In this document: positions 17,881 through 26,558 of the stretch, in pieces | Layout of the letters: every line of letters begins with the position of its first letter | Numbering within the stretch: the first letter of the stretch is position 1 | NCBI GenBank assembly: GCA_020635905.1 | Contig: JACJYV010000006.1 | Location: 721,580 to 785,579 of the forward strand | Direction of reading: 5' to 3' | Origin: Bacteroidia bacterium | GTDB taxonomy: Bacteria > Bacteroidota > Bacteroidia > J057 > JADKCL01 | DNA: 64,000 nucleotides | Position numbers and translations under genes: made by a program | Notes under the pieces: model-generated | Told to the model about the DNA's origin: nothing | Seen by the model: the letters and a program-made list of their open reading frames with translations, nothing else | Database searches by the model: none

Positions 17881-17903
17881 GTAAAAATCCCTACTTCATA
17901 TTC

Positions 17904-20558
17904 ATGGAAATACTTGCAATAAACGCGATGCGCGGCCCCAATTACTGGTCCATCCGCCGCCACAAACTCATTGTCATGGTGCTGGATCTTCAGGAACTGG
18001 AAGAAATGCCCACCAATAAGATCGATGGTTTCTATGAACGGCTGCAGGAAATGTTTCCCAGCATGTATGAGCACAGGTGCTCAGAAGGCGCCCCGGGGGG
18101 CTTTTTTCACCGGGTAAAGGAAGGCACCTGGATGGGGCACGTAATCGAGCACATCGCGCTGGAAATCCAGACCCTGGCCGGCATGGATGTGGGATTTGGG
18201 CGTACCCGCGATTACGGTGAAAAGGGAGTTTACCATGTGGTATTTGCCTACGAAGAAGAAAAAGTAGGCCGTTTTGCCGCCCGTTCTGCCGTAAAAATTG
18301 CCGAAGCGCTGATTGCAGGCACACCTTACGACCTGGCTGCGGACATTCAGGAAATGCGCGAGATCCGCGAAGCGGAAAGACTTGGTCCCAGCACGGGTTC
18401 CATCATCGAGGAGGCCCAGGCCCGTGGTATTCCGTGGATCCGTCTGAACAAATATTCCCTCTGCCAATTGGGCTACGGGGCCAATCAAAAAAGGGTGCAG
18501 GCCACGGTCACCAGCCAGACTTCTAGCATTGGAGTGGAAATTGCCTGTGACAAGGAAGATACCAAATACCTGCTGGAACAGGCCGAAGTGCCAGTGCCCA
18601 AAGGGGAAATTATCCGCACCGAGCGCGGGCTGGAAGACGCCATTCGCTCCATTGGCTACCCAGTGGTTTGCAAGCCCATCAATGGCAACCACGGACGGGG
18701 CATCACGGCCAACATTAAAAACTGGGAAGATGCAGTAGTGGCATTCAATGCGGCCAAGGCCGTTTCCTCTTCTGTGATCGTGGAGAAATACATTGTGGGA
18801 GAGGATTATCGTCTGCTGGTCATCAATTTCAAACTGGTGGCCGCGGCGAAAAGAACGGCTGCAAGTGTGGTGGGCGATGGAAAATCGACCGTGCAGCAAC
18901 TGATTGACCTGGTCAATTCTGATCCCCGCCGTGGCTACGGGCACGAAAAAGTGCTGACCGCCATCAAGGTGGATGCCATGACGGAAGGAATTCTCAAACA
19001 AAAAGGATACTCCACTGAAACCGTGCTGGCCGAGGGAGAAGTGCTTAAACTGAAAGATACCGCCAATCTGAGTACGGGTGGTACGGCCGAGGACGTGACC
19101 GACATCGTGCATCCTTTCAATGTGTTTATGGCTGAGCGCATCGCCCGCATCATTGATCTGGATATCTGTGGAATTGACATCATGACCACAGACATCAGCG
19201 TGCCTTTGAATGAAACTGGCGGTGCGATTCTGGAGGTAAATGCGGGACCTGGCTTCAGAATGCACCTGGCTCCCACCTCAGGGCTTCCCCGCAACGTGGC
19301 CGCACCCGTAATAGACATGCTGTACCCTCCCGGCAGCACGGCCAGAATTCCAATTGTATCCATCACGGGTACCAATGGGAAAACCACCACCACCCGACTG
19401 ATCGCCCACATGGTGAAAATGAAGGGCTATAAAGTGGGTTATACCACCAGCGACGGGGTGTATATCCAGAATCGTCTCATGATGAGCGGGGATTGTACGG
19501 GACCGGCCAGCGCCGAATTCGTGCTCAAAGACCCCACGGTCAACTTTGCGGTGCTGGAAACAGCCCGTGGAGGGTTGCTGCGGGCGGGATTGGGCTTCCA
19601 TCATTGCGACATTGGTATTGTGACCAACGTGGCTCCAGACCACCTGGGACTGAAGGGCATTCATACCATCGAGCAACTGGCCCGGGCCAAGGGAGTGATT
19701 CCCGAAACGGTGCTGCCCGATGGCTACGCCATCCTCAATGCCGACGACGAACTCGTCTATAATATGCGGGAAAATGTGAAGTGCAAAGTTGCACTTTTCT
19801 CTATGGATGAAACCAATCCGCGGATTTTGGCTCATGCCAAAGAGGGTGGCATTTCTGCTATTTATGAAAACGGGTACATCACCATCTACAAAGGAGAATG
19901 GAAATTGCGGGTGACCAAAGCCGTGAATGTGCCCCTTACATTTGGCGGCAAAGCCCTCTTCATGATCCAGAATGTACTGCCCGCCGTGCTGACCGGCTAC
20001 CTGCGCGGATTCCCGATTGACGACATTAAGACCTCCATTGAGTCTTTCATTCCTTCGCCCTCACAAACCCCAGGGCGTTTGAATATGTTTTCCTTCAAAA
20101 ACTTCCGCGTTTTGCTGGATTATGCCCATAATCCTGCCGGGCTCAAGGCCCTGCAACACCTGGTGGACAACCTGGAAGGCAGTCCCAAGGTAGGGATCAT
20201 CGCTGGAATTGGTGATCGCCGGGTAGAGGACAACCAGGAAATGGGCCGCATCGCAGCTGAAATGTTTGATGAAATCATCATCAGACAGGACAAAAACCTG
20301 CGGGGTAAGACCGAGGAAGAATTGATTGGGATGCTGAAAAGCGGGATTCTTTCACATGATCCCAACAAAAAGCTGACCATAATTCCCTCAGAAAGCGAGG
20401 CCATTACCCACGCTATTACCCATGCCCGCCCAGGCTCACTGATCGTGGTATGCAGCGACGTGGTGCCTGCTGCACTGGAACTGGTGATGAAGTTCAAGGA
20501 AGAGGAGGCCAATCGCCTGTATGAATTCAGCAAAGATGAAATTCCGAATTTGAGTTAG
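17904..20558 (+). CDS. cphA: Cyanophycin synthetase
   Basis: This 884-residue protein polymerises aspartate and arginine, with ATP, into the storage polymer cyanophycin. It has the three parts of CphA1: the N-terminal domain (MEILAINAMRGPNYWS, then HIALEIQTLAGMDVGFGRTR); an ATP-grasp domain at about 210-480 (KPINGNHGRGIT, EKYIVGEDYRLLV, EVNAGPGFRMHL), which adds Asp; and a Mur-ligase-like domain from about 488 with P-loop GTNGKTTTT, which adds Arg. The Mur-type ETARGGLLRAGLG, DYAHNPAG and GIGDRR motifs are intact. The length is standard. It is divergent from cphB, and iaaA lies just beyond. The cell can thus probably make and recycle a nitrogen/carbon reserve. It is cytosolic. Confidence 0.96.
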   Translation: MEILAINAMRGPNYWSIRRHKLIVMVLDLQELEEMPTNKIDGFYERLQEMFPSMYEHRCSEGAPGGFFHRVKEGTWMGHVIEHIALEIQTLAGMDVGFGRTRDYGEKGVYHVVFAYEEEKVGRFAARSAVKIAEALIAGTPYDLAADIQEMREIREAERLGPSTGSIIEEAQARGIPWIRLNKYSLCQLGYGANQKRVQATVTSQTSSIGVEIACDKEDTKYLLEQAEVPVPKGEIIRTERGLEDAIRSIGYPVVCKPINGNHGRGITANIKNWEDAVVAFNAAKAVSSSVIVEKYIVGEDYRLLVINFKLVAAAKRTAASVVGDGKSTVQQLIDLVNSDPRRGYGHEKVLTAIKVDAMTEGILKQKGYSTETVLAEGEVLKLKDTANLSTGGTAEDVTDIVHPFNVFMAERIARIIDLDICGIDIMTTDISVPLNETGGAILEVNAGPGFRMHLAPTSGLPRNVAAPVIDMLYPPGSTARIPIVSITGTNGKTTTTRLIAHMVKMKGYKVGYTTSDGVYIQNRLMMSGDCTGPASAEFVLKDPTVNFAVLETARGGLLRAGLGFHHCDIGIVTNVAPDHLGLKGIHTIEQLARAKGVIPETVLPDGYAILNADDELVYNMRENVKCKVALFSMDETNPRILAHAKEGGISAIYENGYITIYKGEWKLRVTKAVNVPLTFGGKALFMIQNVLPAVLTGYLRGFPIDDIKTSIESFIPSPSQTPGRLNMFSFKNFRVLLDYAHNPAGLKALQHLVDNLEGSPKVGIIAGIGDRRVEDNQEMGRIAAEMFDEIIIRQDKNLRGKTEEELIGMLKSGILSHDPNKKLTIIPSESEAITHAITHARPGSLIVVCSDVVPAALELVMKFKEEEANRLYEFSKDEIPNLS

Positions 20559-20719
20559 AGTTTCAGGCTGCTTTTTTATTGCTGAACGATCAATTTCAGC
20601 TGATTCAGGAATGTAAACCAATATTCCCGGGCACCTTGTATTCTCCCAAGTTCTTTATTATCAAGCAGAAAGAAATGCGGATTTTGCACCATTCCAACAA
20701 AAATCCGTATATTCGAAAC

Positions 20720-22081
20720 ATGAAACAAACAGCCCTCAACGATACTCAGGCGAGGAGTAACCAGGGAGAGAATGCCCTGACCGCAGAAAAAGAAGAAACT
20801 CAGGGTGTGAGCCTGATGCCTCCTGCCTTTTCTCTGACCGCAGACAGCGGATTTCCTGTTCAACGGAAACAAGCGGCCAATTCTGGCCAGGTAGTACAAA
20901 GGGTGGCCACCCCTACAGTACCCCGCGGAGGAGGAACTCATACCGTAGTTGCAGGAGATAATTTGTGGACTCTCGCCCGAAGATATTACGGCCACGGACC
21001 CTACTGGCAAAGGATAAAGGATGCAAATCCAGATTTGGTTCATGGAAGAAGCCTCATTCACCCGGGAGCCGTGCTTACCATTCCAATCGTGGATGTGCCC
21101 ATCCAGAATGCCCTTGACCGGGCACGTGGGGACCAGGGAGAGTTGCGGGACGTGGCAGAATTGATTCCACAGGAAAATTTCGATGTTTTTATGGCCGGTC
21201 TTACCCAGGATCAAATCGCGGCCCAGGGAGAATTCCTGCAAATGGTGGATTTGATGCGTCGAACAGGCATGACTATTGCTGAAATGGGAGAAGCGCAGCG
21301 GATATTTCTTGAAGGCCAGGCAGCCGCCGCGGGTCAGTCTGTGGGTGAGTATATTGCCGCGGAAACTGCCACCCGCGGATATGGTGGTGGAACCGCGACC
21401 TGGTGGCCCTCGCTTACCCCTGAGCAGCAGGCTGATTACGAAACCCGTTTCAGGGCAGTAGTGGATCAGCTGAGGGCAACCGCACCAGCCAATGTGCAGC
21501 AGGTTATTTCGACCGCAGAAAGCCAGGGAGGTGGATTTCGCTGGGCTCCCGAGCAATGTGAGATTTATGGTGCCTTTGGATACACCAATGGGGATTGGAC
21601 TCTTTATGTGGGCCAACACTGGCTGGAAGCTGCTGAAGACAATCTGGAAAGAGTCTATGCAAATATTGCTCACGAAATGGGAGGGCATAATGAATATGGC
21701 AACGAACTGGGTTGGGATGTGATGAGCGCAGCCCTGGATTCCATGCCAGAATCCGAACGGAATTTGGCCACCGCAGGTGGAAACAGCGTTTTCAGTGCCT
21801 ACGGTTATATGGAAACTGAAATCTGGGCCGAGTTGCGGGAACATGAATATGACCGGGCCGACAACCCAACTGACCACCCCTTCGAACATGCAGGAGCCAC
21901 CACCGTTGAGAATGATGTTCAGCGACAACTTCAGCGCATTCAACACTCTTTCGCACCTGCAATTGCCGAGGCATTGGTCAGGAGCCTTTACCAACGGGCA
22001 AGCCACGACAGCAGAATAACCCCAGACGCACTTTCAAATTTTGCAATCAGAATCAGTAACGTTTTCGGATTTACGCCTTGA
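20720..22081 (+). CDS. LysM protein with HExxxH metallopeptidase-like site, possible injection-system effector
   Basis: This is a 453-residue protein. The start at 20720 is chosen because upstream codons show no domain and a TTTG / TATATTCG promoter-like pair (20683-20715) sits just before it. The low-complexity N-terminus carries PPAFSLTA, PVQRKQA and VVQR, a style I associate with cargo of extracellular contractile injection systems and DUF4157 proteins. A LysM domain follows at about 73-121 (TVVAGDNLWTLARRYYG, IKDANPDL, PGAVLTIP). The C-terminal half holds AHEMGGHNEYGNELGWDVM (about 317-335). This is a zinc-site-like motif, but with one residue more than HExxH, so catalysis is uncertain. 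There is no signal peptide. The next gene overlaps it by four bases. It may be a cell-wall-directed effector; no structural injection-system genes are nearby. Confidence 0.85.
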   Translation: MKQTALNDTQARSNQGENALTAEKEETQGVSLMPPAFSLTADSGFPVQRKQAANSGQVVQRVATPTVPRGGGTHTVVAGDNLWTLARRYYGHGPYWQRIKDANPDLVHGRSLIHPGAVLTIPIVDVPIQNALDRARGDQGELRDVAELIPQENFDVFMAGLTQDQIAAQGEFLQMVDLMRRTGMTIAEMGEAQRIFLEGQAAAAGQSVGEYIAAETATRGYGGGTATWWPSLTPEQQADYETRFRAVVDQLRATAPANVQQVISTAESQGGGFRWAPEQCEIYGAFGYTNGDWTLYVGQHWLEAAEDNLERVYANIAHEMGGHNEYGNELGWDVMSAALDSMPESERNLATAGGNSVFSAYGYMETEIWAELREHEYDRADNPTDHPFEHAGATTVENDVQRQLQRIQHSFAPAIAEALVRSLYQRASHDSRITPDALSNFAIRISNVFGFTP

Positions 22082-22752
22082 AAATAATCTTTCCATTTAT
22101 TTTTGTCCTTTTGATTTCCAACTCCTGCAAGGCTCAAAACCCTGCCAAAGTGCCGGAAACCAACCCCCATTTTCTCATTATGGAAGCTCAAACAAATCAA
22201 AAACTTCAAGACAGTCTGAGAAATAACCTTGGCCAGCTTGCCAGTGAACACGGCGACCGCATTCTGGCCATTCAATGGCTGTCCAAACACCCACAGATCG
22301 CCCGGGCCCCACTCAGAGATATTATTCTCGAACCAAATCAAACCTGGAAGGCAAGCGGGGCAATCAAGGCATTGGGCATGATTGGAGATGTGGAAGATGT
22401 GGTTTTTTTGCAGGAAATTCTCCAAAACAATCTCTCATTGTCCTTTGAAGCAGCCAGCGCACTGGCAAATATCAAAGAGGCCACTTCGCGGGAGGCATTA
22501 CTGCAATTGACAGATCACCCCAATGAGTCAGTTGCTGCAAATGCTATCATAGGTTTGGGGCTCACTCAGGATGAAACTATGCGACCTCACCTGGAAAAAT
22601 TGCTGGACAGCCCCTCCGCCACCCTTCGCTGGAAAGCCGTGCATGCAATCGGACTTTTGGGGACAGGTAGTTCGGAAGCTTTGCTTAGAAAACTTTCCCA
22701 AACAGATCCTGATCAGAATGTCAGGACCAAAATCAATTCCGTTTTGAAATGA
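22078..22752 (+). CDS. HEAT-repeat lipoprotein coupled to the LysM protein
   Basis: This 224-residue protein starts with TTG inside the stop of the previous gene (TTGA overlap), which implies translational coupling. The TTG is needed to include a signal peptide ending LLISNSCKAQ, a lipoprotein-like cleavage site with Cys about 17. A later ATG would lose it. From about residue 65 there are alpha-alpha HEAT/PBS-type repeats (WKASGAIKALGMIGDVEDV, FEAASALANIKEA, AANAIIGLGLTQDE, WKAVHAIGLLGTGS). These domains bind proteins. The coupling to a putative cell-wall-active protein suggests a dedicated partner, perhaps an immunity or adaptor protein held in the envelope. That role is inference. Confidence 0.85.
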   Translation: MKIIFPFIFVLLISNSCKAQNPAKVPETNPHFLIMEAQTNQKLQDSLRNNLGQLASEHGDRILAIQWLSKHPQIARAPLRDIILEPNQTWKASGAIKALGMIGDVEDVVFLQEILQNNLSLSFEAASALANIKEATSREALLQLTDHPNESVAANAIIGLGLTQDETMRPHLEKLLDSPSATLRWKAVHAIGLLGTGSSEALLRKLSQTDPDQNVRTKINSVLK

Positions 22753-22779
22753 ACGGGGAATCAGATTACTTTGCCGCCT

Positions 22780-23445
22780 ATGGCACATCTGTTCAAATCC
22801 AATAAGGATATTTCACCTCCCATGTTCAAAAACGGGTTCGTGGATTATTTCTCGCGGGTGCACTTTTCCATTCCCCTCTTCATCTTCTTACCTGTGCTGG
22901 CCCTGCTCACGTACCGTTCGCTGGGGGTGCTGGAAATTGAGTTTATACCCTTTACTGGTACGGTTGTCGCAGGATTGCTCTCCTGGACTTTGTTTGAATA
23001 TGCCATTCACCGCTGGTTATTTCACTGGCATCCCAAAGCCAAATGGGGTGCAAGGTTGCACTTTATTGTGCACGGAGTGCACCACGACTATCCCAACGAC
23101 ACCCATCGCCTGGTGATGCCTCCTGCAGTAAGTATTGGCCTTTCTTTAATTTTCTTCACCGCATTTTACCTGGTTTTTGGTCCTGTTTGGAGCCACCCTG
23201 TCTTTGTGGGATTCGGACTGGGGTATTTATTCTATGACATGACCCATTATGCGGTGCACAATCTGAAATTCAATAACAAATACTTCAAAACGGTACAAAA
23301 GCACCACATGTACCACCATTACAAAAACCCCAATGCAGGATTTGGTTTCACTTCGAAATTCTGGGACTGGGTTTTCCGTACCCGTCAAAGCGACGTGGCC
23401 AAAAGGGAGACAAAAGCGTTAAAACAAACGGAATCAGCTCATTAA
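22780..23445 (+). CDS. Fatty acid hydroxylase superfamily membrane protein (sphingolipid 2-hydroxylase type)
   Basis: This 221-residue membrane protein of the FA_hydroxylase/sterol desaturase family carries the His boxes that bind the di-metal centre: HRWLFHWH, HGVHHDYPNDTHR, HYAVH and KHHMYHHY. Three to four hydrophobic segments surround them. The arrangement is that of Scs7/FA2H-type enzymes, which hydroxylate the alpha carbon of the fatty acid in ceramides. Many Bacteroidota make sphingolipids, so a role in 2-hydroxylation of ceramide or other lipids is likely. I use the ATG at 22780 rather than a TTG three codons upstream. The stop overlaps that of the convergent DUF2834 gene. Confidence 0.9.
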   Translation: MAHLFKSNKDISPPMFKNGFVDYFSRVHFSIPLFIFLPVLALLTYRSLGVLEIEFIPFTGTVVAGLLSWTLFEYAIHRWLFHWHPKAKWGARLHFIVHGVHHDYPNDTHRLVMPPAVSIGLSLIFFTAFYLVFGPVWSHPVFVGFGLGYLFYDMTHYAVHNLKFNNKYFKTVQKHHMYHHYKNPNAGFGFTSKFWDWVFRTRQSDVAKRETKALKQTESAH

Positions 23446-23789
23446 TCGAGGGATTCCTTCGCCAGTTTCTCCAGCTTTCGTTCGCGGAAAAATAAAAACA
23501 GGGGAAAGGCGCAGGCCAGGGCTCCCAAAAGGGTCAGAGGAATAAAAATCCACCAGTGCTTCATTTTCAGGCGAATGGCCTCAGGAATGTACCAGGCAAA
23601 AAAGGTCAGGCAGACCACCAGAATATCCACGGAGATGGATTTTGCAGGCAGAGTGGTTTGGGTTAGGGCAATAAATTCCAGCAGGGAGGAATCTGGAGAA
23701 GTGAGGGAAAACTGGATGTTATAATAGTAAGTAAGGCAAATTCCGGCCAGAGACAAGAGCAGGAAAAGGTACTTTTTGGAGGATTTCAT
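23442..23789 (-). CDS. DUF2834 family small membrane protein
   Basis: This 115-residue protein has three hydrophobic segments: residues 7-24, about 50-68 (SVDILVVCLTFFAWYI) and about 80-101 (HWWIFIPLTLLGALACAFPLFLF). The order TTLPAKSISVDILV, then W-x-x-x-EA-x-R-x-K-KHWW, then FPLFLFFRERK matches the DUF2834 pattern (inner-membrane protein of unknown function). The charged C-terminus should be cytosolic. It is a monocistronic gene convergent with the hydroxylase gene. Confidence 0.8.
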   Translation of the reverse strand: MKSSKKYLFLLLSLAGICLTYYYNIQFSLTSPDSSLLEFIALTQTTLPAKSISVDILVVCLTFFAWYIPEAIRLKMKHWWIFIPLTLLGALACAFPLFLFFRERKLEKLAKESLD

Positions 23790-23825
23790 GGCTGAGGGGG
23801 AAAGGATTATTAAAAATAAAGTAAC

Positions 23826-23833
23826 TAAATTTG
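23826..23833 (+). promoter_or_regulatory. -7 promoter box of the small secreted protein gene
   Basis: TAAATTTG matches TAnnTTTG and lies 34 bases before the ATG at 23868. Confidence 0.55.
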
Positions 23834-23867
23834 TGACTCAAATCAGGTTTTCACAGAATTCAAATCC

Positions 23868-24320
23868 ATGAAAAATATCAAGAAATTCATTTTTGGGGCG
23901 GTTTTTTCCCTCCTTTTCTTCAATTGTGCTTTTGCTCAGGTTTCCCTTGAATTCAGCCAGGTGCTTCGCCCAACCTTCTCAGGTTCGCTGGCCGTGACCG
24001 GAAGTGCAGTGTTACAAACCCAGAATTTAACCGTTCCAGCTGGAAAAGTATGGAAAATCGTTTCTGCCCAGGCTACGGATGTGACCAACCAGGGCACTTT
24101 TGACGGCCCCTGCTCGGCCTCCAACTCGGCTGTAATCAAAATGGACAATAACATCCTGACTTATTCAAATTTCACCTCAACAGCCATTTTTGAACCCATT
24201 TTCCCCATTTGGATCCCGGCAGGCTCGTACAGTTTTACCTTTGAAGCATTGCAATCCTGCTCCTCCTTGAGTCAGTACAGCGGGTATATGTCTATTGTGG
24301 AATTTACCGTGGTGCCCTGA
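23868..24320 (+). CDS. Small secreted beta protein, paralogue of the gene at 49.3 kb
   Basis: This 150-residue protein has a signal peptide ending FFNCAFAQ. The mature part is a predicted all-beta fold without a known domain. It shares a clear skeleton with the 156-residue protein at 49344-49814: a central VPAGKVWKI(V/T)S strand, a PIWIPAGSY motif about 35 residues from the end, and a hydrophobic C-terminal strand ending shortly before the stop. The two are therefore a family within this genome. Two cysteines in each half (GPCSAS, LQSCSS) may form a disulphide; the paralogue lacks them. There is no T9SS or lipoprotein signal, so it is probably periplasmic or released. The function is unknown. 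Confidence 0.85.
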   Translation: MKNIKKFIFGAVFSLLFFNCAFAQVSLEFSQVLRPTFSGSLAVTGSAVLQTQNLTVPAGKVWKIVSAQATDVTNQGTFDGPCSASNSAVIKMDNNILTYSNFTSTAIFEPIFPIWIPAGSYSFTFEALQSCSSLSQYSGYMSIVEFTVVP

Positions 24321-24335
24321 TTTTCAGGGATTTTT
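24315..24335 (+). terminator. Intrinsic terminator overlapping a stop codon
   Basis: CCCTGA and TCAGGG pair around TTT and are followed by ATTTTT. The stem starts within the last codons of the small secreted protein gene. Confidence 0.7.
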
Positions 24336-25833
24336 ACTTGTCCCAGCCGAACCTTTCGAAAATTTCCTGGATACTTTCCTGGTAAAATTCATCCTCTTTC
24401 AGGGTGTACAGGCTCATTTTCGCGCTTTCCCGGTCACCTGCGGCCAGGCTCAGAATGCCATCCAGATACCTGTAAGATGATTCGTTTTTGGGATCATAGC
24501 CGCCGGAAAAATTATCCATTATCCTGCCTGCTTCCTCCCAGTTGCCATTTTTAATCAGATAGGCTGCGCGGGCCAGCCCTGTTTCCAATCCAAATGAGAC
24601 CTTATCCGGGGCAAGGGCATTGGCTGCCTCCTCAATCTGGTCAGACTCGTAAAGTAAACGGGCATAAAGTAAATGTCCTTCCCCGGTTTCCATCACCGCA
24701 AAACCCGCCGTCAGGTATTTTGAAGCCTCCAGGTAACGGGCTTTTATTACTTCCCCGATACACATGATCCTGAATATATCCGTGTCGCTGTAGGCATGCG
24801 AAAATGCTTTTTCATAGCACTCAAGGGCGCTTTTGTAATTACCCTCCAGCAAATAGGCCAAAACCAGATTTTTCTCCAGGAAGTAGGGGTTGACAGGGTT
24901 GCATGCGATCTGGTTCTCGAAATATTTTCGTGCTGCGGCCACCTCCTTCGCGGAGGTCTTATCCAGCTTCAGGGTAATTTCATTTTTCTCAATAAAATCG
25001 TCGGTGTGTTCCATTAATTGCCCCACCAAAACCCGGGTCAGCATCAGGGAATGGGTGATCATTTTCGGGGAAAGCAGGTCGGGATGCTCTTTCTGGGCCT
25101 TTTCCAGAAATTCTAACCCCATTCTGAGGGGAATGGTCTTGGCAGGATTTTTCTCCTCGCTTTGACTGGCTTTGATAATGTAGCTGTACCACTGGAAAAG
25201 CCACTCTGCAGAATAGACATCCGGCATGGCAGGGTCAACTTCATAAGCCTGATCAATCAGCTTACGCGCACGATCCAGCTCGCCCCTGAGGGCGAGTTGC
25301 ATGGCCAGAAAGGCAAGGGCCTCTCCACTTTCAGGATTCACTTCAATGAATTTTTCCAGTAAGGTAATGGTGTACTCAGGGTTGCCAGCTTTTTCAAAAA
25401 TGGAGGAGGCCGACAAAACCAGGGCAAAACTGTCATCATTTGCTTCCAACTCCTTCATCAGATGATTAAGGGTAAACTGCAGAACCCCAAGCGCACCTTC
25501 CCCGTCCCCATTTTGCTGTTTCAGCGCACTAAGCTTCACGGAGGCAGTCACATCCCCGGGATTTTCCTTTAGAAATGACTCAAGTCCTGCATTGTCGGTG
25601 GGGTAGTTTTTTTCTTCCGGCTTTTTGTAAGGCTTATGGATTTCCAGTTGAGTGCGGCTAAGGTTCATCTGGAACATAAAACTGGATTCAGGGCAAAAAA
25701 TATTCTCCCTCAACCAATCCCTGTCCACATTGTCCAAAGGTTGCGACTGAAGAAATCCGGCGTAGACAACCAAGGCTAATCCTAAAATCAGCTTCGGCAA
25801 AAAATTGGTTTTACTCATAGAACTATTTTTCAT
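24334..25833 (-). CDS. Secreted TPR-repeat protein
   Basis: This 499-residue protein has a signal peptide (residues 12-30, LILGLALVVYAGFLQSQP). The rest is alpha-helical, with several TPR-like pairs: ESGEALAFLAMQLALRGELDRARKLIDQAY, EGNYKSALECYEKAF and GEGHLLYARLLYESDQIEEAA. An isolated FCPESS segment lies near the N-terminus. The full-length helical array suggests a periplasmic or outer-membrane scaffold that binds other proteins. No catalytic motif is visible. The gene stands alone, convergent with the small secreted protein gene across a terminator, and divergent from the marR operon. Confidence 0.85.
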   Translation of the reverse strand: MKNSSMSKTNFLPKLILGLALVVYAGFLQSQPLDNVDRDWLRENIFCPESSFMFQMNLSRTQLEIHKPYKKPEEKNYPTDNAGLESFLKENPGDVTASVKLSALKQQNGDGEGALGVLQFTLNHLMKELEANDDSFALVLSASSIFEKAGNPEYTITLLEKFIEVNPESGEALAFLAMQLALRGELDRARKLIDQAYEVDPAMPDVYSAEWLFQWYSYIIKASQSEEKNPAKTIPLRMGLEFLEKAQKEHPDLLSPKMITHSLMLTRVLVGQLMEHTDDFIEKNEITLKLDKTSAKEVAAARKYFENQIACNPVNPYFLEKNLVLAYLLEGNYKSALECYEKAFSHAYSDTDIFRIMCIGEVIKARYLEASKYLTAGFAVMETGEGHLLYARLLYESDQIEEAANALAPDKVSFGLETGLARAAYLIKNGNWEEAGRIMDNFSGGYDPKNESSYRYLDGILSLAAGDRESAKMSLYTLKEDEFYQESIQEIFERFGWDK

Positions 25834-26061
25834 TCGTTTTTGGGGTATGAAAATTTAAGGAAAAAACTGATAGATTCTTCCCCATCCTCAAATTTTAACC
25901 ATTGAAGCAAAAATCCCCCTCAGCCTGAAAACGGGGGATACCCAAAGCCGCAGATTCCAGACAAATCTGCTCCTTCTGTCTTTTAACCCTGGTTCTGCCC
26001 CTTCTCCCATGACATTGAAAGTGGGAACAAAAAAATTTTGCAAAAATTTCAATCACCCCAA

Positions 26062-26085
26062 AACATTTGTACATACAACAATGTT
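26062..26085. promoter_or_regulatory. Putative MarR operator
   Basis: TTGTA-CA-TACAA (26067-26078) is a perfect inverted repeat with a 2-base centre. It is embedded in a wider imperfect palindrome with arms AACATT (26062-26067) and AATGTT (26080-26085). It ends eight bases before the ATG of the marR gene, a usual place for autorepression by a MarR dimer. Confidence 0.65.
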
Positions 26086-26093
26086 AATGCTCC

Positions 26094-26558
26094 ATGTCAG
26101 AGCAAAAATCTCACTATTGCGGATGTCTCTACTACTCGGCCAATGCCCTGGCCCGGGTCATGACCAAAATGGCTGACGAAGCTTTTGCCCCCACGGGCCT
26201 GGCGCCTTCTTATGCCCTGATGTTGATGGGAATCAACCAAAAACCAGGCATTCAACCCAAGCAAATCAGTGAATATATGCAGCTTACTCCCTCCACCGTG
26301 ACCCGTCTGCTGGACAAACTGGAAGGCAATGGTTTGGTGGAAAAGCAGGCGCAGGGCAGGAATACGGCCATTTTTCCCACTGAAAAAAGTCTGGCTCTGC
26401 AAACACAGATCAAAGCCTGCTGGCAGGGATTATATGCGCACTACTCTTCACTTTTGGGTGAGGAAACTGCCAAAAATCTCACAGGTGAGATTTACGCCGC
26501 CTATCAGGCCCTGACTGACTCAACTGCTTCAGAAACACCAAGAATTGAATCAATATGA
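26094..26558 (+). CDS. MarR family transcriptional regulator
   Basis: This 154-residue winged-helix regulator has the MarR core: a dimerising N-terminal helix, then KPGIQPKQISEYMQLTPSTVTRLLDKLEGNGLVEKQ (recognition helix with PSTVTRLLDKLE) and the wing RNTAIFPTEKS. A CGC motif lies near the N-terminus (HYCGCLYYS). These cysteines could sense oxidants or electrophiles, which would suit the downstream enzymes, but this is inference. The gene overlaps the next by four bases (ATGA). A palindromic operator candidate is just upstream. It probably represses its own operon. Confidence 0.92.
   Translation: MSEQKSHYCGCLYYSANALARVMTKMADEAFAPTGLAPSYALMLMGINQKPGIQPKQISEYMQLTPSTVTRLLDKLEGNGLVEKQAQGRNTAIFPTEKSLALQTQIKACWQGLYAHYSSLLGEETAKNLTGEIYAAYQALTDSTASETPRIESI

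Noticed and set aside
16917..18074. Extended 385-residue version of cyanophycinase
   Set aside because: The first 96 codons overlap cphA and the divergent promoters and do not resemble the family.
18081..19265. 394-codon frame antisense to cphA
   Set aside because: cphA is certain from its motifs. The antisense frame has a His/Gln-rich shadow composition and no domain.
20576..22006. 476-codon frame antisense to the LysM protein gene
   Set aside because: The plus strand encodes a clear LysM domain and couples to the next gene. The antisense peptide has no recognisable features.
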